Below, piece by piece: positions 7,307 through 15,789 of a stretch of DNA of 35,301 nt. The stretch is from an uncultured Synechococcaceae cyanobacterium. GTDB taxonomy: Bacteria > Cyanobacteriota > Cyanobacteriia > PCC-6307 > Cyanobiaceae. Below the pieces are notes generated by a model. That model ran no database searches. It was not told where the DNA came from and saw nothing but the letters and a program-made list of their open reading frames with translations. Each line of letters starts with the position of its first letter. The first letter of the stretch is position 1. The DNA is taken from contig CAIVPT010000240.1 of NCBI GenBank assembly GCA_903907855.1, forward strand, positions 1 to 35,301, written 5' to 3'. Made by a program: the position numbers and the translations under genes.

Positions 7307-8782
7307 GTGCGGGTCGCCATCGTGGGGTCGGGTCTGGCGGCGTTGTCTGCCGCTGTGGATCTGGTCGATGCGGGCCACGGGGTGGATCTCTATGAAGCAC
7401 GCCCCTTCATGGGCGGCAAGGTGGGCAGCTGGGTGGATGACGATGGCAACCACATCGAGATGGGGCTGCACGTTTTCTTCTACAACTACGCCAATCTCTT
7501 TGCCCTGATGGGCAAGGTGGGCGCCCTTGACAACCTGCTGCCAAAGGAGCACACCCACCTGTTCGTGAACCGGGGCGGCGATCTGCGCGCCCTTGATTTC
7601 CGCTTTCCCGTCGGCGCCCCCTTCAACGGTCTCAAGGCGTTTTTCACCACACCCCAGCTCTCCTGGATCGACAAGCTGCGCAACGCCCTGGCCCTGGGCA
7701 CCAGCCCGATCGTGCGGGGTCTGGTCGACTACGAGGGGGCGATGGGGGTGATCCGCGATCTCGACCGCATCAGCTTCCGTGACTGGTTCGTGGGCCACGG
7801 CGGCAGCGAGCACAGCATCGAAAGAATGTGGAATCCGATCGCCTACGCCCTCGGTTTCCTCGACTGCCAGCAGATCTCGGCTCGCTGCATGCTGACGATC
7901 TTTCTGATGTTTGCGACCCGCACCGAGGCCTCCAAGCTCAATTTGCTCAAGGGCTCTCCCCATCGCTGGCTCACGGGCCCGATCCTGCGCTACATCGAGG
8001 CCCGCGGCGGCCGGCTGCACCTGCGCCATCGCGTCACCGAGCTGCAGTTTGAAGAGCGTGACGGTGCCCCCCTGGTGACCGGCCTGACGCTGGGCACCCC
8101 GGAGGGGGAGCAGCGGGTGGAGGCCGATATCTATCTGGCTGCCTGCGATGTGCCGGGCATCCAGCGGTTGCTGCCCTCTGCCTGGCGGCGGTATCCGCTG
8201 TTCGAGGCGATTCACCGGTTGGAGGCGGTGCCGGTGGCCACCGTCCAGCTGCGTTACGACGGTTGGGTGACCGAGCTCGGGGCCGGGCAAGAGGCAGCCG
8301 CTGCCCGCAGCAACACCCGTCAGCCGGCCGGCCTCAACAACCTTCTCTATACGGCGGACGCCGACTTCAGCTGCTTCGCCGACCTCGCCCTGGCCAGCCC
8401 GGAGGACTACCGCCGCGATGGCCTCGGCTCGCTGCTCCAGTGCGTGCTCACCCCCGGCGACCCCTGGATTCCCAGGAAGACCGAAGAAATCGTTGCCCAC
8501 ACCGATCGCCAGGTGCGCGAATTGTTCCCCTCCGCCCGAGATCTGCGGTTGGTCTGGAGCCATGTGGTCAAGCTGGCCCAGTCGCTCTACCGGGAAGCCC
8601 CCGGCATGGAGCCCTACAGGCCGGAGCAGCGCACGCCGGTGCCCAATTTCTTCCTCGCCGGCAGCTACACCCGCCAGGACTACATCGATTCGATGGAGGG
8701 GGCCACGATGAGCGGCCACCTTGCCGCCGCTGCTATCCTGAAGCTGCCGGTGGCTCTGGCCCAGAACGCGGCGGTCGCCTAG
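7307..8782 (+). CDS. crtQ: 9,9'-di-cis-zeta-carotene desaturase
   Basis: A 491-aa FAD-dependent plant-type carotene desaturase that converts zeta-carotene to lycopene isomers after phytoene desaturase. The N-terminal dinucleotide site [17 protein letters not shown] with the ribose-binding acidic residue in DLYEA is immediate. The family-specific [17 protein letters not shown] segment follows near residues 48-64, and a C-terminal FAD-binding block ([19 protein letters not shown]) closes the protein. Length is typical. The GTG start directly precedes the first beta strand. A -10-like TAGAGT lies about 23 bases upstream (7279-7284), without a good -35. The SRPBCC gene follows 11 bases after the stop, a pairing I recall as common in cyanobacteria. 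Confidence 0.95.
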   Translation: MRVAIVGSGLAALSAAVDLVDAGHGVDLYEARPFMGGKVGSWVDDDGNHIEMGLHVFFYNYANLFALMGKVGALDNLLPKEHTHLFVNRGGDLRALDFRFPVGAPFNGLKAFFTTPQLSWIDKLRNALALGTSPIVRGLVDYEGAMGVIRDLDRISFRDWFVGHGGSEHSIERMWNPIAYALGFLDCQQISARCMLTIFLMFATRTEASKLNLLKGSPHRWLTGPILRYIEARGGRLHLRHRVTELQFEERDGAPLVTGLTLGTPEGEQRVEADIYLAACDVPGIQRLLPSAWRRYPLFEAIHRLEAVPVATVQLRYDGWVTELGAGQEAAAARSNTRQPAGLNNLLYTADADFSCFADLALASPEDYRRDGLGSLLQCVLTPGDPWIPRKTEEIVAHTDRQVRELFPSARDLRLVWSHVVKLAQSLYREAPGMEPYRPEQRTPVPNFFLAGSYTRQDYIDSMEGATMSGHLAAAAILKLPVALAQNAAVA

Positions 8783-8793
8783 GAGACGCGGAC

Positions 8794-9228
8794 ATGGGAC
8801 GGTGGCTCGAGCACAGTGTGACCACGGAGATCGAAGCCCCGGTCGAGCGGGTTTGGGAGGTGTGGAGCGATCTGGAGGCCATGCCCCGCTGGATGCGCTG
8901 GATCGAGTCGGTGGTGACCCTCGACGACCCCGATCTCACCGATTGGACCCTGGCGGCCCAGGGTTTCCGCTTCCACTGGAAAGCCCGCATCACCAAGCGG
9001 GTGCCCTCCCAGCAGCTCCACTGGGAATCGGTGGGCGGCCTGCCCACCAAAGGGGCTGTCCGCTTCTATCCTCTGGGCGGCCAGCGCACCGCGGTGAAGC
9101 TCACCGTGAGCTACGAGCTCCCTGCCGTACTTGCACCCCTGATGGAACCCAGCATTATGGGAGGCATCGTGACCAAAGAGCTCCAGGCCAATCTGGATCG
9201 TTTCCGTGATCTGGTGCAGGCCGGCTGA
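8794..9228 (+). CDS. SRPBCC (START-like, polyketide cyclase/dehydrase-type) protein
   Basis: A 144-aa single-domain protein with the helix-grip pattern: an N-terminal strand HSVTTEIEAPVERVWEVWSD, a middle run of strands, and a long C-terminal helix (GGIVTKELQANLDRFRDLV). The fold binds hydrophobic ligands. Its place immediately after crtQ makes carotenoid or quinone binding a reasonable inference, but no catalytic motif is visible. The ATG at 8794 has an upstream AGGAGA that can act as ribosome-binding site. A lipoprotein-like gene follows four bases after the stop. Confidence 0.87.
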   Translation: MGRWLEHSVTTEIEAPVERVWEVWSDLEAMPRWMRWIESVVTLDDPDLTDWTLAAQGFRFHWKARITKRVPSQQLHWESVGGLPTKGAVRFYPLGGQRTAVKLTVSYELPAVLAPLMEPSIMGGIVTKELQANLDRFRDLVQAG

Positions 9229-9232
9229 CGCC

Positions 9233-9922
9233 ATGGCGAATCCTGTCCTGCTGACCCCCGCGACCCGCCTGATCGCCAGGCTCCCGGTCCTGCCTGCCGC
9301 TTTTCTGTCGCTGCTGATGGCGGGCTGCGTTCAGCCGCCCCCCCCCGTTGATCCCAACGTCCTCCTGCCCCCGCCAGTCCGCAAGGCCCCCACGGCGGTC
9401 ACGCCCGCCGGAGCCAGCGACGGCAAAACGGCCGCGGCAGCCGGCGCCAACCTCGCCCCCCTTGCCACCCCCCAACAGGTCGTGGGAGCCGTGGACCTTG
9501 GCCGTCTCGATCCCTTCGGTGCCTCGATCAGCCGGCTTCCCACGCTGATCGGGCCCGATGGCAAGCCCCTACCTGTTAACCAGGCGGGCGTTGCTCCCGG
9601 CGGTGGTGCTGCCCAGGGTGCTGCGGCTGGCGGTGCTCGGCCTGGTGGCGGCCCAGCAACGGCGGGTGGTGGAAAGGCCGCTCGCTCCATGGCTCCCCTG
9701 CAGCTGCCTCCCGGCTTCAGCATCAGCGGTGTGATCCGCAGCGGTGGCCTTAGCGAGGCGGTGGTGAGTTATGGAGCCCTGAGCGGCAGCCTGCGCCCGG
9801 GCGACCGCGGGGGCCGCACCACCGACCTGCTCCCTTCCGGCTGGAGTGTGGCGGCGATCGACGTCAACCGCGGCCTGATCACCCTGCAGAAGAACGGCCA
9901 GCGGGTCAGCGCCGAGCTCTGA
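9233..9922 (+). CDS. Putative lipoprotein with a C-terminal PilP/GspC-like domain
   Basis: A 229-aa protein. Residues 1-34 form a signal peptide ending in a lipobox-like LMAGC (hydrophobic run LPVLPAAFLSLLMAG), so the mature protein is probably lipid-anchored at its Cys. A long Pro/Ala/Gly-rich disordered linker runs to about residue 155. The C-terminal 70 residues (FSISGVIRSGG, later GWSVAAIDVNRGLITLQKNG) resemble the small beta-domain of PilP/GspC periplasmic connectors; this is inference from pattern only. A run of nine C just after the lipobox encodes prolines. Its last 17 bases overlap the convergent hemD gene. The function is unknown. Confidence 0.68.
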   Translation: MANPVLLTPATRLIARLPVLPAAFLSLLMAGCVQPPPPVDPNVLLPPPVRKAPTAVTPAGASDGKTAAAAGANLAPLATPQQVVGAVDLGRLDPFGASISRLPTLIGPDGKPLPVNQAGVAPGGGAAQGAAAGGARPGGGPATAGGGKAARSMAPLQLPPGFSISGVIRSGGLSEAVVSYGALSGSLRPGDRGGRTTDLLPSGWSVAAIDVNRGLITLQKNGQRVSAEL

Positions 9923-10709
9923 GGGCCAGCCCGCAGGCGGCCACCAGTCCCTCCAGGTCGTGGGGGTTGGCTTCGCTATCCACACGGCCGAGCACGGCGT
10001 GGCAGCGCTCACTGGTGGCCGGGCCGATGGAGACCACCCGCACCGTCGCCAGCCGCTCCCTCCAGCCATCCCCGAAAGCCCCCTCCAGCAACTGGGCTGT
10101 GTGGTACACGGTCTTGCCGCTGCTGAAGGTGATCGCATCCACTTCCCCCCGGTCCAGGGCCCGCACCGCGGCGCTGGGCAGGCCATCCGGGCAGCGGCTT
10201 TCGTAGGCGGGCACCTCCACCACCCGGGCGCCAGCCTCGGCAAAGGCCTCCGCCAGCACCGTGCGCCCGCCGCTTTGCACCCGCGGCAGCAGCAGCCGCT
10301 GGCCCCAGCCGGAGACCGGGAAATGCTCCACCAGGCTCTCGGCGATGAAGTCGGGGGGGATGAAATCGGCGGCGGCTCCCAGGGCCTCCAGGGCCGCGGC
10401 GGTCTTGCGCCCCACGGCGGCAATCTTCACCCCCGACGGCCGGTGGGCCAGGCTGCCGCCCAGGCGGGCTAGCCGCTGCTGCACCGCCTCCACCCCGTTA
10501 CCGCTCGAGAACACCAGCCAGTGAAACTGGTCGAGCTCCGCTAGGGCGTCATCGAGAGGGCCCCAGTGGTCCGGGGGACCGATCACCAGGGCTGGCAGAT
10601 CCACCACAGCGGCTCCCGCCGCCTCGAACAGCCGGCGGGCAGCGCCCAGTTGCTGGTCGGCACGGGTGACGGCGATGGTGCGGCCGCTCAGGGCGGGGGA
10701 ATCGGACAT
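9906..10709 (-). CDS. hemD: Uroporphyrinogen-III synthase
   Basis: A 267-aa enzyme that cyclises hydroxymethylbilane to uroporphyrinogen III, the branch point to heme, chlorophyll, phycobilins and B12. HemD is weakly conserved, but the pattern fits: TIAVTRADQQ at the start, WLVFSSGNGVEAV near residue 70, KIAAVGRKTAAAL near 105, VDAITFSSGKTV near 200, and VVSIGPATSE near 235. The ATG start gives the usual length. The coding sequence ends inside the tail of the convergent lipoprotein gene. Upstream, 17 bases away, is the glycosyltransferase-TPR gene on the same strand. Confidence 0.9.
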   Translation of the reverse strand: MSDSPALSGRTIAVTRADQQLGAARRLFEAAGAAVVDLPALVIGPPDHWGPLDDALAELDQFHWLVFSSGNGVEAVQQRLARLGGSLAHRPSGVKIAAVGRKTAAALEALGAAADFIPPDFIAESLVEHFPVSGWGQRLLLPRVQSGGRTVLAEAFAEAGARVVEVPAYESRCPDGLPSAAVRALDRGEVDAITFSSGKTVYHTAQLLEGAFGDGWRERLATVRVVSIGPATSERCHAVLGRVDSEANPHDLEGLVAACGLALRARR

Positions 10710-10726
10710 CGCGGGGGAAGCGGCGG

Positions 10727-11920
10727 TTAGGGATCGAGGCGGACCAGTGGACCGGCACGGTTGGCGAGGGCGGTGGCCTCCCCGGTGCGCCCCTGGTCGC
10801 GCAACAGGGCAATGGCCTGGCGGAAGCCCTGCCGGGCGCCGGGGATGTCGCCGGCCAACAGCAGGGCCACGGCCAGATTCTGATGGGCTTCCGGGTGGGA
10901 GGGGTCCCGCGCCAGGGCCTCGCGGTAGGCGGCGATGGCCTCGGCCAGGCGGCCCCGTTGGCGCTCGATCCTGCCGAGGGCCATCCACCCCTGCAGCAGC
11001 TCCGGTGCGGTCGCGGTGACCGCCTGGGCCAGAGCGGCTGCCTCTGCCAGCTCGCCCCGCTCCTGCCGCAGGAGCGCCAGGTTGAGGCGGGCCGCTGCGG
11101 TGATCCGGGCATCAAGGGGCAGCTCCAGGGCCTCTTCGTAGCGGCAGGCCGCCTCGCCGGCATCGGTAGGGGTGAGCCCGATGGCCAGGGGCAGCAGCAG
11201 TTCGAAGCGCTCGGCGTGGGCCCCGGGCGGGCAGGCCGCCAACCCGCGGCGCAGCAGCGCCAGGGCCCGTTGCCGCTGGCCTGTCTGCAGCTCCAGCCCG
11301 GCGAGCTTGGCGATCGTGTAGGGGTCGTTCGGCCGGTGGCGCAGTTCGCTCTCCATGGCGTCCCGCAGCTGGCGGGCCTTGCGGCCATCCGCCAGGGCCT
11401 CGGCCCGATAGCCGTCATGCAGCAGGGCCGGCTCGGGGCAATGGCGGATCTGCCAGTGGGGCTCGCAGGCCTGCAGGGCCAGCACGCTGTCGTCGATCAG
11501 GGAGTGGTAGGCGCGGCTCCAATGCAGGGAGGGGTGGCGGCGGAACAGTCGGCTGACCGTGGAGTACGGCGCCTGGGCCGCCCCCAGTTCCCGCCGCAGC
11601 AAGGTGATCACCAGCGCGTCGGGCTCTTCCATCAGCCGCTGGAGCGGTGCGCGTGCCTCGGCCCGCAGCCGTTCGTCGGCGTCAAGCACCAGCACCCAGT
11701 CGCCCTGGACCAGCTCCAGGGCCCGGTTGCGGGCTGGGGCGAAGTCCCCTGGCCAGGCGATCTCATGCACCGTCGCCCCCAGCGAACGGGCCACCGCCAC
11801 GGTGTCGTCCTGGGAGCCGGTGTCCAGCACCACCATCTCATCGACGAAGTCGGCCACGGACGCCAGGCACTGCGGCAGCCGTTCGGCTTCGTCGCGCACG
11901 ATCATCGAGAGGCTCAGCAT
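10727..11920 (-). CDS. Family 2 glycosyltransferase fused to TPR repeats
   Basis: A 397-aa protein. Residues 1-130 are a GT-A/GT2 catalytic domain: the SLSMIVRDEAERLPQCL start, VVLDTGSQDDT, and the metal-binding Asp-Ala-Asp at D80-A-D82. The C-terminal 200 residues are TPR units (for example LQGWMALGRIERQRGRLAEAIAAYREAL and the following HPEAHQNLAVALLLAGD). Such SunS/WaaE-like GT2-TPR proteins glycosylate proteins or lipids; the acceptor is unknown. There is no membrane segment. It sits between hemD and the glycosidase gene, 10 bases after the latter. The start is the first ATG, at the first beta strand. Confidence 0.87.
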   Translation of the reverse strand: MLSLSMIVRDEAERLPQCLASVADFVDEMVVLDTGSQDDTVAVARSLGATVHEIAWPGDFAPARNRALELVQGDWVLVLDADERLRAEARAPLQRLMEEPDALVITLLRRELGAAQAPYSTVSRLFRRHPSLHWSRAYHSLIDDSVLALQACEPHWQIRHCPEPALLHDGYRAEALADGRKARQLRDAMESELRHRPNDPYTIAKLAGLELQTGQRQRALALLRRGLAACPPGAHAERFELLLPLAIGLTPTDAGEAACRYEEALELPLDARITAAARLNLALLRQERGELAEAAALAQAVTATAPELLQGWMALGRIERQRGRLAEAIAAYREALARDPSHPEAHQNLAVALLLAGDIPGARQGFRQAIALLRDQGRTGEATALANRAGPLVRLDP

Positions 11921-11930
11921 CGGCTTTCCC

Positions 11931-13589
11931 TCAGTCGGTGAACTCGTCGGCGCCGCTTGCGGTGCGGGCTCGGTCCCGGCCGAATCCGAGGCTCTCCAGC
12001 AGGTGCTGCTGGGCCTGGGGCATCTGACCCGGGCTGTAGGCGGCGGGGATCCCCTCCCCGAGCAGGGGCCGCAGCGACTCCCACAGGTAGGGGCTCCCCA
12101 GCACCGCCAGCCCCGCCAGCCGCTGGGCCTCCTGCAGCTGGCGCAGCACCTGCGGCCAGGGCTCGGGGCTGCTGGCGCTGGCGCGGAACGGGTTGCCCCG
12201 CACGAACAGCTGCAGCAACACCGGGCCGTCTCCCAGGCGCTCCAGGGCCAGCGGCCGCTCCGGATCCCCGCTCCAGGGGGAGGGGCTGCGCCCCTCCAGC
12301 AGGCGGGTGCGCAGGCCCGCCGCTTCCGGCAGCACCAGGGCAGGGGCCAGGGGGCCCAGGATCGGGTTGCCCAGGCCGGAATCCACCCGCACCAGATTCA
12401 CGCCTTCCGCGCCGCCCTCACCCCTTCCGCCAGCGACGGCCCAGGTGGGGCCCTGCCGCTCGAGGCTGCCGGCCAGGAGCCGCACCGCCAGGTCCCGGTC
12501 CTCGGCCACGGGGCCATTGCTCAGGCCCCCCAGGGGTTCGGTGGCAGCGGCCTCCGGCGGGTCGGGGGGGAGGCCCTCCAGCGCCCGGCGGCGGCGGGCC
12601 AGGCTCTTCTCCAACCGTCCTTCGCTCAGCCGGCCGCTGCGCACCGCCGCCACGATCGCGTCGAGGGCGTCGTCGGCGTCGGCGGGCATCAGCACCAGGT
12701 CGGCGCCGGCCTCCAGGGCCAGCACCGCCGCCTCGCCGCTGCCCCAGCGCCCGGCGATCGCCTCCATCACCAGGGCGTCGGTGACGATGAGACCGTCGAA
12801 GCCCAGATCTCGCCGCAGCAGGCCGTCGAGAACGGCTGGGGAGAGGGTGGCGGGCCGCTGGGGGTCGAGGGCCGGCAGCAATAGGTGGGCGGTCATCACC
12901 GAGGCGACGCCGGCGGCGATGGCGCGGCGGAAGGGCGGGAGCTCGATGGCCTCCAACCGCTCCCGGTCGTGCGGCAACAGCGGCAACTCCAGGTGGGAAT
13001 CGCTCGCCGTGTCGCCATGGCCGGGGAAGTGCTTGGCGCAGCAGAGAACACCCTCCCCCTGGGCACCCAGGCAGAAGGCTTCGGCCAGATCGGCGACGCC
13101 CTGAGGCTCCTCCCCCCAGGCGCGCACATTGATCACCGGGTTGGCCGGGTTGTTGTTGACATCGCAGACCGGACCGAGCACCCAGTTGAGCCCGAGCTGT
13201 CGCGCCTCCCGCCCCGTGCATTGGCCGTAGCGCCGGGCCAGGGTGATCGCCCCGGCTCGATCGCTGGGGTGCAGGCGGCCCACCGCCAACGGCGGCACCA
13301 GCCAGCTGGCCCCCTCGAATCGCTGGCCCACCCCCTCCTCCACATCCGCGCACAGAAGCAGGGGCGCCCCGGCCCAGGCGACCAGCTGGTGTGTGCGCAG
13401 CCGTACCTCAGCGGCGCTGCCCCCCAGGAGGATCACGCCCCCGACCCCCTCGGCCAGCAGGCGTCGCAGGTCGTCGTTGGCCAGCTCCCAGCGGGGATAG
13501 CGGCGCTGGTCGTCCGCCAGGTGGCCACTGGCGCGCACCACGAGCAGCGCGGCCAGGCGGCGTCGCAGGCTGTCGGCGGAACTGCTCAT
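11931..13589 (-). CDS. Glycoside hydrolase family 3, NagZ-like beta-N-acetylhexosaminidase
   Basis: A 552-aa protein. The NagZ signature is complete: KHFPGHG (186-192) followed by D197-S198-H199, which supplies the unusual His/Asp general acid-base, and the nucleophile D271 in LIVTDALVMEA. VCDVNNNPANPVINVR is also typical. NagZ enzymes release N-acetylglucosamine from muropeptides during peptidoglycan recycling. A further 200-residue C-terminal region makes it longer than minimal NagZ (about 340 aa) and resembles a degenerate GH3 C-terminal domain. I chose the ATG at 13589; a longer frame upstream would overlap rbfA. No signal peptide is evident, so it probably acts in the cytoplasm. Confidence 0.88.
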   Translation of the reverse strand: MSSSADSLRRRLAALLVVRASGHLADDQRRYPRWELANDDLRRLLAEGVGGVILLGGSAAEVRLRTHQLVAWAGAPLLLCADVEEGVGQRFEGASWLVPPLAVGRLHPSDRAGAITLARRYGQCTGREARQLGLNWVLGPVCDVNNNPANPVINVRAWGEEPQGVADLAEAFCLGAQGEGVLCCAKHFPGHGDTASDSHLELPLLPHDRERLEAIELPPFRRAIAAGVASVMTAHLLLPALDPQRPATLSPAVLDGLLRRDLGFDGLIVTDALVMEAIAGRWGSGEAAVLALEAGADLVLMPADADDALDAIVAAVRSGRLSEGRLEKSLARRRRALEGLPPDPPEAAATEPLGGLSNGPVAEDRDLAVRLLAGSLERQGPTWAVAGGRGEGGAEGVNLVRVDSGLGNPILGPLAPALVLPEAAGLRTRLLEGRSPSPWSGDPERPLALERLGDGPVLLQLFVRGNPFRASASSPEPWPQVLRQLQEAQRLAGLAVLGSPYLWESLRPLLGEGIPAAYSPGQMPQAQQHLLESLGFGRDRARTASGADEFTD

Positions 13590-13599
13590 CGACGGGGGA

Positions 13600-14037
13600 T
13601 CAGGCCGGATCGCGGCGGCTCGCATCGTGGTCGTCGTCCATCTCGTCGTCCATCTCGTTGTCCGCCGACTCACCGCGCTCCTGCCGCTCCCCCTCCAGAC
13701 GATGGAGCAGCTCCAGCACCGAGGTGCCCCGCTCCAGGCCCCGGTCGAGTTGGAAGGCCACCTCCGGGGTGCGACGCAGCCGCAGGCGGCGCCCGAGCTC
13801 GCCCTTCACGTACGGCGCCGCCGCCTTGAGCCCCTCGAGAACCTGGGTGCGGTCGTCTTCGCTGCCCAGCACGCTCACGAAGATGCGGCAGTGCTGCAGA
13901 TCTCCCGCCACCTCAGCGTGGGTGACGCTCACCAGACCGCTGTGGACCCGTTCGTCCTTGATGCCGCTCCGCAGCAGCTCGCTCACCTCACGGCGGATCA
14001 GGGCGGCAATCCGTTCCACCCGTCGGCCCTGGGCCAT
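13600..14037 (-). CDS. rbfA: 30S ribosome-binding factor A
   Basis: A 145-aa protein that binds free 30S subunits and helps mature the 5' end of 16S rRNA. The KH-type domain occupies residues 1-118: [18 protein letters not shown] at the start, [21 protein letters not shown], and [18 protein letters not shown] at the end. The last 25 residues are a very acidic tail ([11 protein letters not shown]) encoded by a short 12-base tandem repeat. The ATG at 14037 is at the conserved N-terminus. The glycosidase gene follows 10 bases downstream. Confidence 0.94.
   Translation of the reverse strand: MAQGRRVERIAALIRREVSELLRSGIKDERVHSGLVSVTHAEVAGDLQHCRIFVSVLGSEDDRTQVLEGLKAAAPYVKGELGRRLRLRRTPEVAFQLDRGLERGTSVLELLHRLEGERQERGESADNEMDDEMDDDHDASRRDPA
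13627..13667. repeat. 12-bp tandem repeat coding the acidic tail of RbfA
   Basis: The 12-base unit TCGTCGTCCATC occurs twice in tandem, flanked by degenerate copies, and is translated on the reverse strand as repeats of Met-Asp-Asp-Glu type. The tail length may vary between strains. Confidence 0.6.
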
Positions 14038-14054
14038 GGTGATCCCGCAGCGGC

Positions 14055-14246
14055 TCAACTCACCATCGCACGCAGCACAAGGCCGAGGCTGAGCATGCCG
14101 CTGATCAAGGCGCCCAACAGGGCTATGGCGGTGACGGGATTGCTGCGCCGCTGGGCCAGGGGTTCCACCACCGAGTTGATCACCCCGAGGCTGAAGGCGA
14201 TCAGGTAGCGCGGATAGCGGGTGACGTTGACCAGAAAATCCTTCAT
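14055..14246 (-). CDS. ycf33: DUF751 / Ycf33 family small membrane protein
   Basis: A 63-aa protein. The conserved start [18 protein letters not shown], then [15 protein letters not shown] and a C-terminal hydrophobic helix match the cyanobacterial/plastid Ycf33 (DUF751) family, of unknown function. It has one or two hydrophobic segments. I placed the start at the ATG giving MKDF; a GTG four codons upstream is the alternative. It lies 17 bases before rbfA on the same strand, so the two are probably co-transcribed. Confidence 0.85.
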   Translation of the reverse strand: MKDFLVNVTRYPRYLIAFSLGVINSVVEPLAQRRSNPVTAIALLGALISGMLSLGLVLRAMVS

Positions 14247-14372
14247 CGGCCCGGGCACCGCCCTCCGGCGGCATCACTGTGGAACTGCGGGCTACTCTGC
14301 CGCGGGCGGGGCCGCAACGACCGATCGCTTCCCGTTCCGCTCCGATCCGCCCCCGACGCCGCCCGACGCGCT

Positions 14373-15092
14373 GTGGAACTGCATCAGTTCAGACATTCCG
14401 CCTTCTGCGAAAAAGTGCGCCTGATCCTGGCGCTCAAGGGCCTTGCCCACACGGTTGTGGAGGTCAGCCCGGGCCTCGGCCAGCTGGAGCTCTTTCGCCT
14501 CTCCGGCCAGCGGCAGGTGCCGGTTCTGGTCGATGGCGGTGAGGTGATTGCCGATTCCACCGCCATCGCCTTCCATCTCGAGGAGCGCCATCCCGAGCCC
14601 GCCCTGCTGCCCCGCGAGCCCCGATCCCGCGCCCGGGTGCTGCTGCTGGAGGACTGGGCGGATACCGCCCTGGCCTCCGGCTGCCGCCAGGCCCTGGTGC
14701 AGGCGGCTGCCGCCGATCCGGTGCTGCGCGGCGCCCTGCTGCCCGACACCACCCCCGCCCCGCTGCGCCAACTGGTGACTGCGCTGCCCGGGGCCATGCT
14801 CAGCCCGGTCAGTGAGGCGGTGGGAGAGGTGCTGGCCCCCTGCGAGGCCCGCCAGTTGCGTCGCAACCTCGAGCAGCTCAGCGCCCTGGTGGAGGGAGGT
14901 GACTACCTGGAAGGCGATCGCCTCAGCCTTGCCGATCTGGCGGTGGCGGCCCAGCTCACGCTGCTGCGCTTCCCCGAATCCGCCGGGGCCCCCCTCGCGG
15001 GCCGCGGTGTGGCGGGCCTGGCGGACAATCCGATGTTCGCGCCCCTGTTCAGCTGGCGGGATCGGATCCTGGCGGAAGCGGGTCGAGCCTGA
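14373..15092 (+). CDS. Glutathione S-transferase family protein
   Basis: A 239-aa protein. The thioredoxin-like N-terminal domain has [14 protein letters not shown] (with a Cys-containing active-site loop), the cis-proline strand [10 protein letters not shown] and the glutathione gamma-Glu binding segment [12 protein letters not shown]. The C-terminal all-helical domain contains the folding motif [15 protein letters not shown]. It probably conjugates or reduces with glutathione; the substrate is unknown. The start is GTG, at the first strand. The last 44 bases overlap the convergent lumenal/periplasmic protein gene. Confidence 0.9.
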   Translation: MELHQFRHSAFCEKVRLILALKGLAHTVVEVSPGLGQLELFRLSGQRQVPVLVDGGEVIADSTAIAFHLEERHPEPALLPREPRSRARVLLLEDWADTALASGCRQALVQAAAADPVLRGALLPDTTPAPLRQLVTALPGAMLSPVSEAVGEVLAPCEARQLRRNLEQLSALVEGGDYLEGDRLSLADLAVAAQLTLLRFPESAGAPLAGRGVAGLADNPMFAPLFSWRDRILAEAGRA

Positions 15093-15789
15093 GCCGCCAG
15101 TGGCTGGTGCCGCTGGGCGCCGCCACCAGCCCCTGGGCTGGCGAGGGGTAGCGGGCCTGCCACTGCTCCGCCTCGATCCAGCGCCGGCCCCCTTCCTCAC
15201 GACGCTCATAGCGGCTGAGGGTTTCGATGCGGCTCACCCGGGGATCCCCGGGGCCATGCAGCACCTGGAGGCTGAGCTCGTCACTCAGGAACTGGTTGGC
15301 GTTGCCCGCGGGCTGTTCGCTGCGCCGGCCCACCACCGTGGATTCCAGCGTCTGTTCCCCCCGCAGCCGCGCCAGCTGCCGGTTGGGGTTGGCGGGATCG
15401 TCGCGCACTTCCTGCAGGGCATCCCCCAGCAGGGCCCGACCCACGGCCTGGGCGTTGCTGGCCCGTTCCCCCACCACGGCGCCGTTGGGCCCGGTGCGGA
15501 AGCGCACCGTCCAGCGCACAGCGCTCTGGGGCGAGGATTCCGCCTCCCAGCTGCTCACCTGCCAGTCGCCAGCGAACCAGGCCGGGTATTCCAGGTCGCC
15601 GCGGCCGGGGCGGGGCAGGGGGGCGGGCAGCCGCCACTGCGGCCAGCGGGTGCGCCGCTGCTCCAGGGTGCCCGTCCCGTCAGCGAGGGCCGGCGACGGC
15701 CCAATGATCATCAGTCCCGCCAACACTCCCCCCACCAGCCAGGCCACCAGCCCCGCCGCCAGGATGGCGCCCAGCCGTGTTCTCCCCAT
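15049..15789 (-). CDS. Exported cyanobacterial protein of unknown function (possibly DUF6816 family)
   Basis: A 246-aa protein with a signal peptide (a Arg/Lys-type start MGRTRLG, a hydrophobic stretch, and a likely cut after PALA near residue 36), so it is periplasmic or lumenal. The mature part starts with a Trp/Pro-rich segment (RWPQWRLPAPLPRP) and YPAWFAGDWQV, a beta-rich lipocalin-like pattern. I believe this is the cyanobacterial/plastid family catalogued as DUF6816, but could not check. Its ATG overlaps the start of the divergent crr7-like gene in the shared CATG, and its 3' end overlaps the GST gene by 44 bases, so it is squeezed on both sides. Confidence 0.72.
   Translation of the reverse strand: MGRTRLGAILAAGLVAWLVGGVLAGLMIIGPSPALADGTGTLEQRRTRWPQWRLPAPLPRPGRGDLEYPAWFAGDWQVSSWEAESSPQSAVRWTVRFRTGPNGAVVGERASNAQAVGRALLGDALQEVRDDPANPNRQLARLRGEQTLESTVVGRRSEQPAGNANQFLSDELSLQVLHGPGDPRVSRIETLSRYERREEGGRRWIEAEQWQARYPSPAQGLVAAPSGTSHWRLRLDPLPPGSDPAS

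Noticed and set aside
7172-8719. 515-codon reverse frame opposite crtQ
   Set aside because: No domain pattern, and crtQ is certain. It is a GC-codon shadow.
10883-12884. Large plus-strand frames opposite the glycosyltransferase and glycosidase genes
   Set aside because: Compositionally biased translations, with catalytic motifs intact on the reverse strand.
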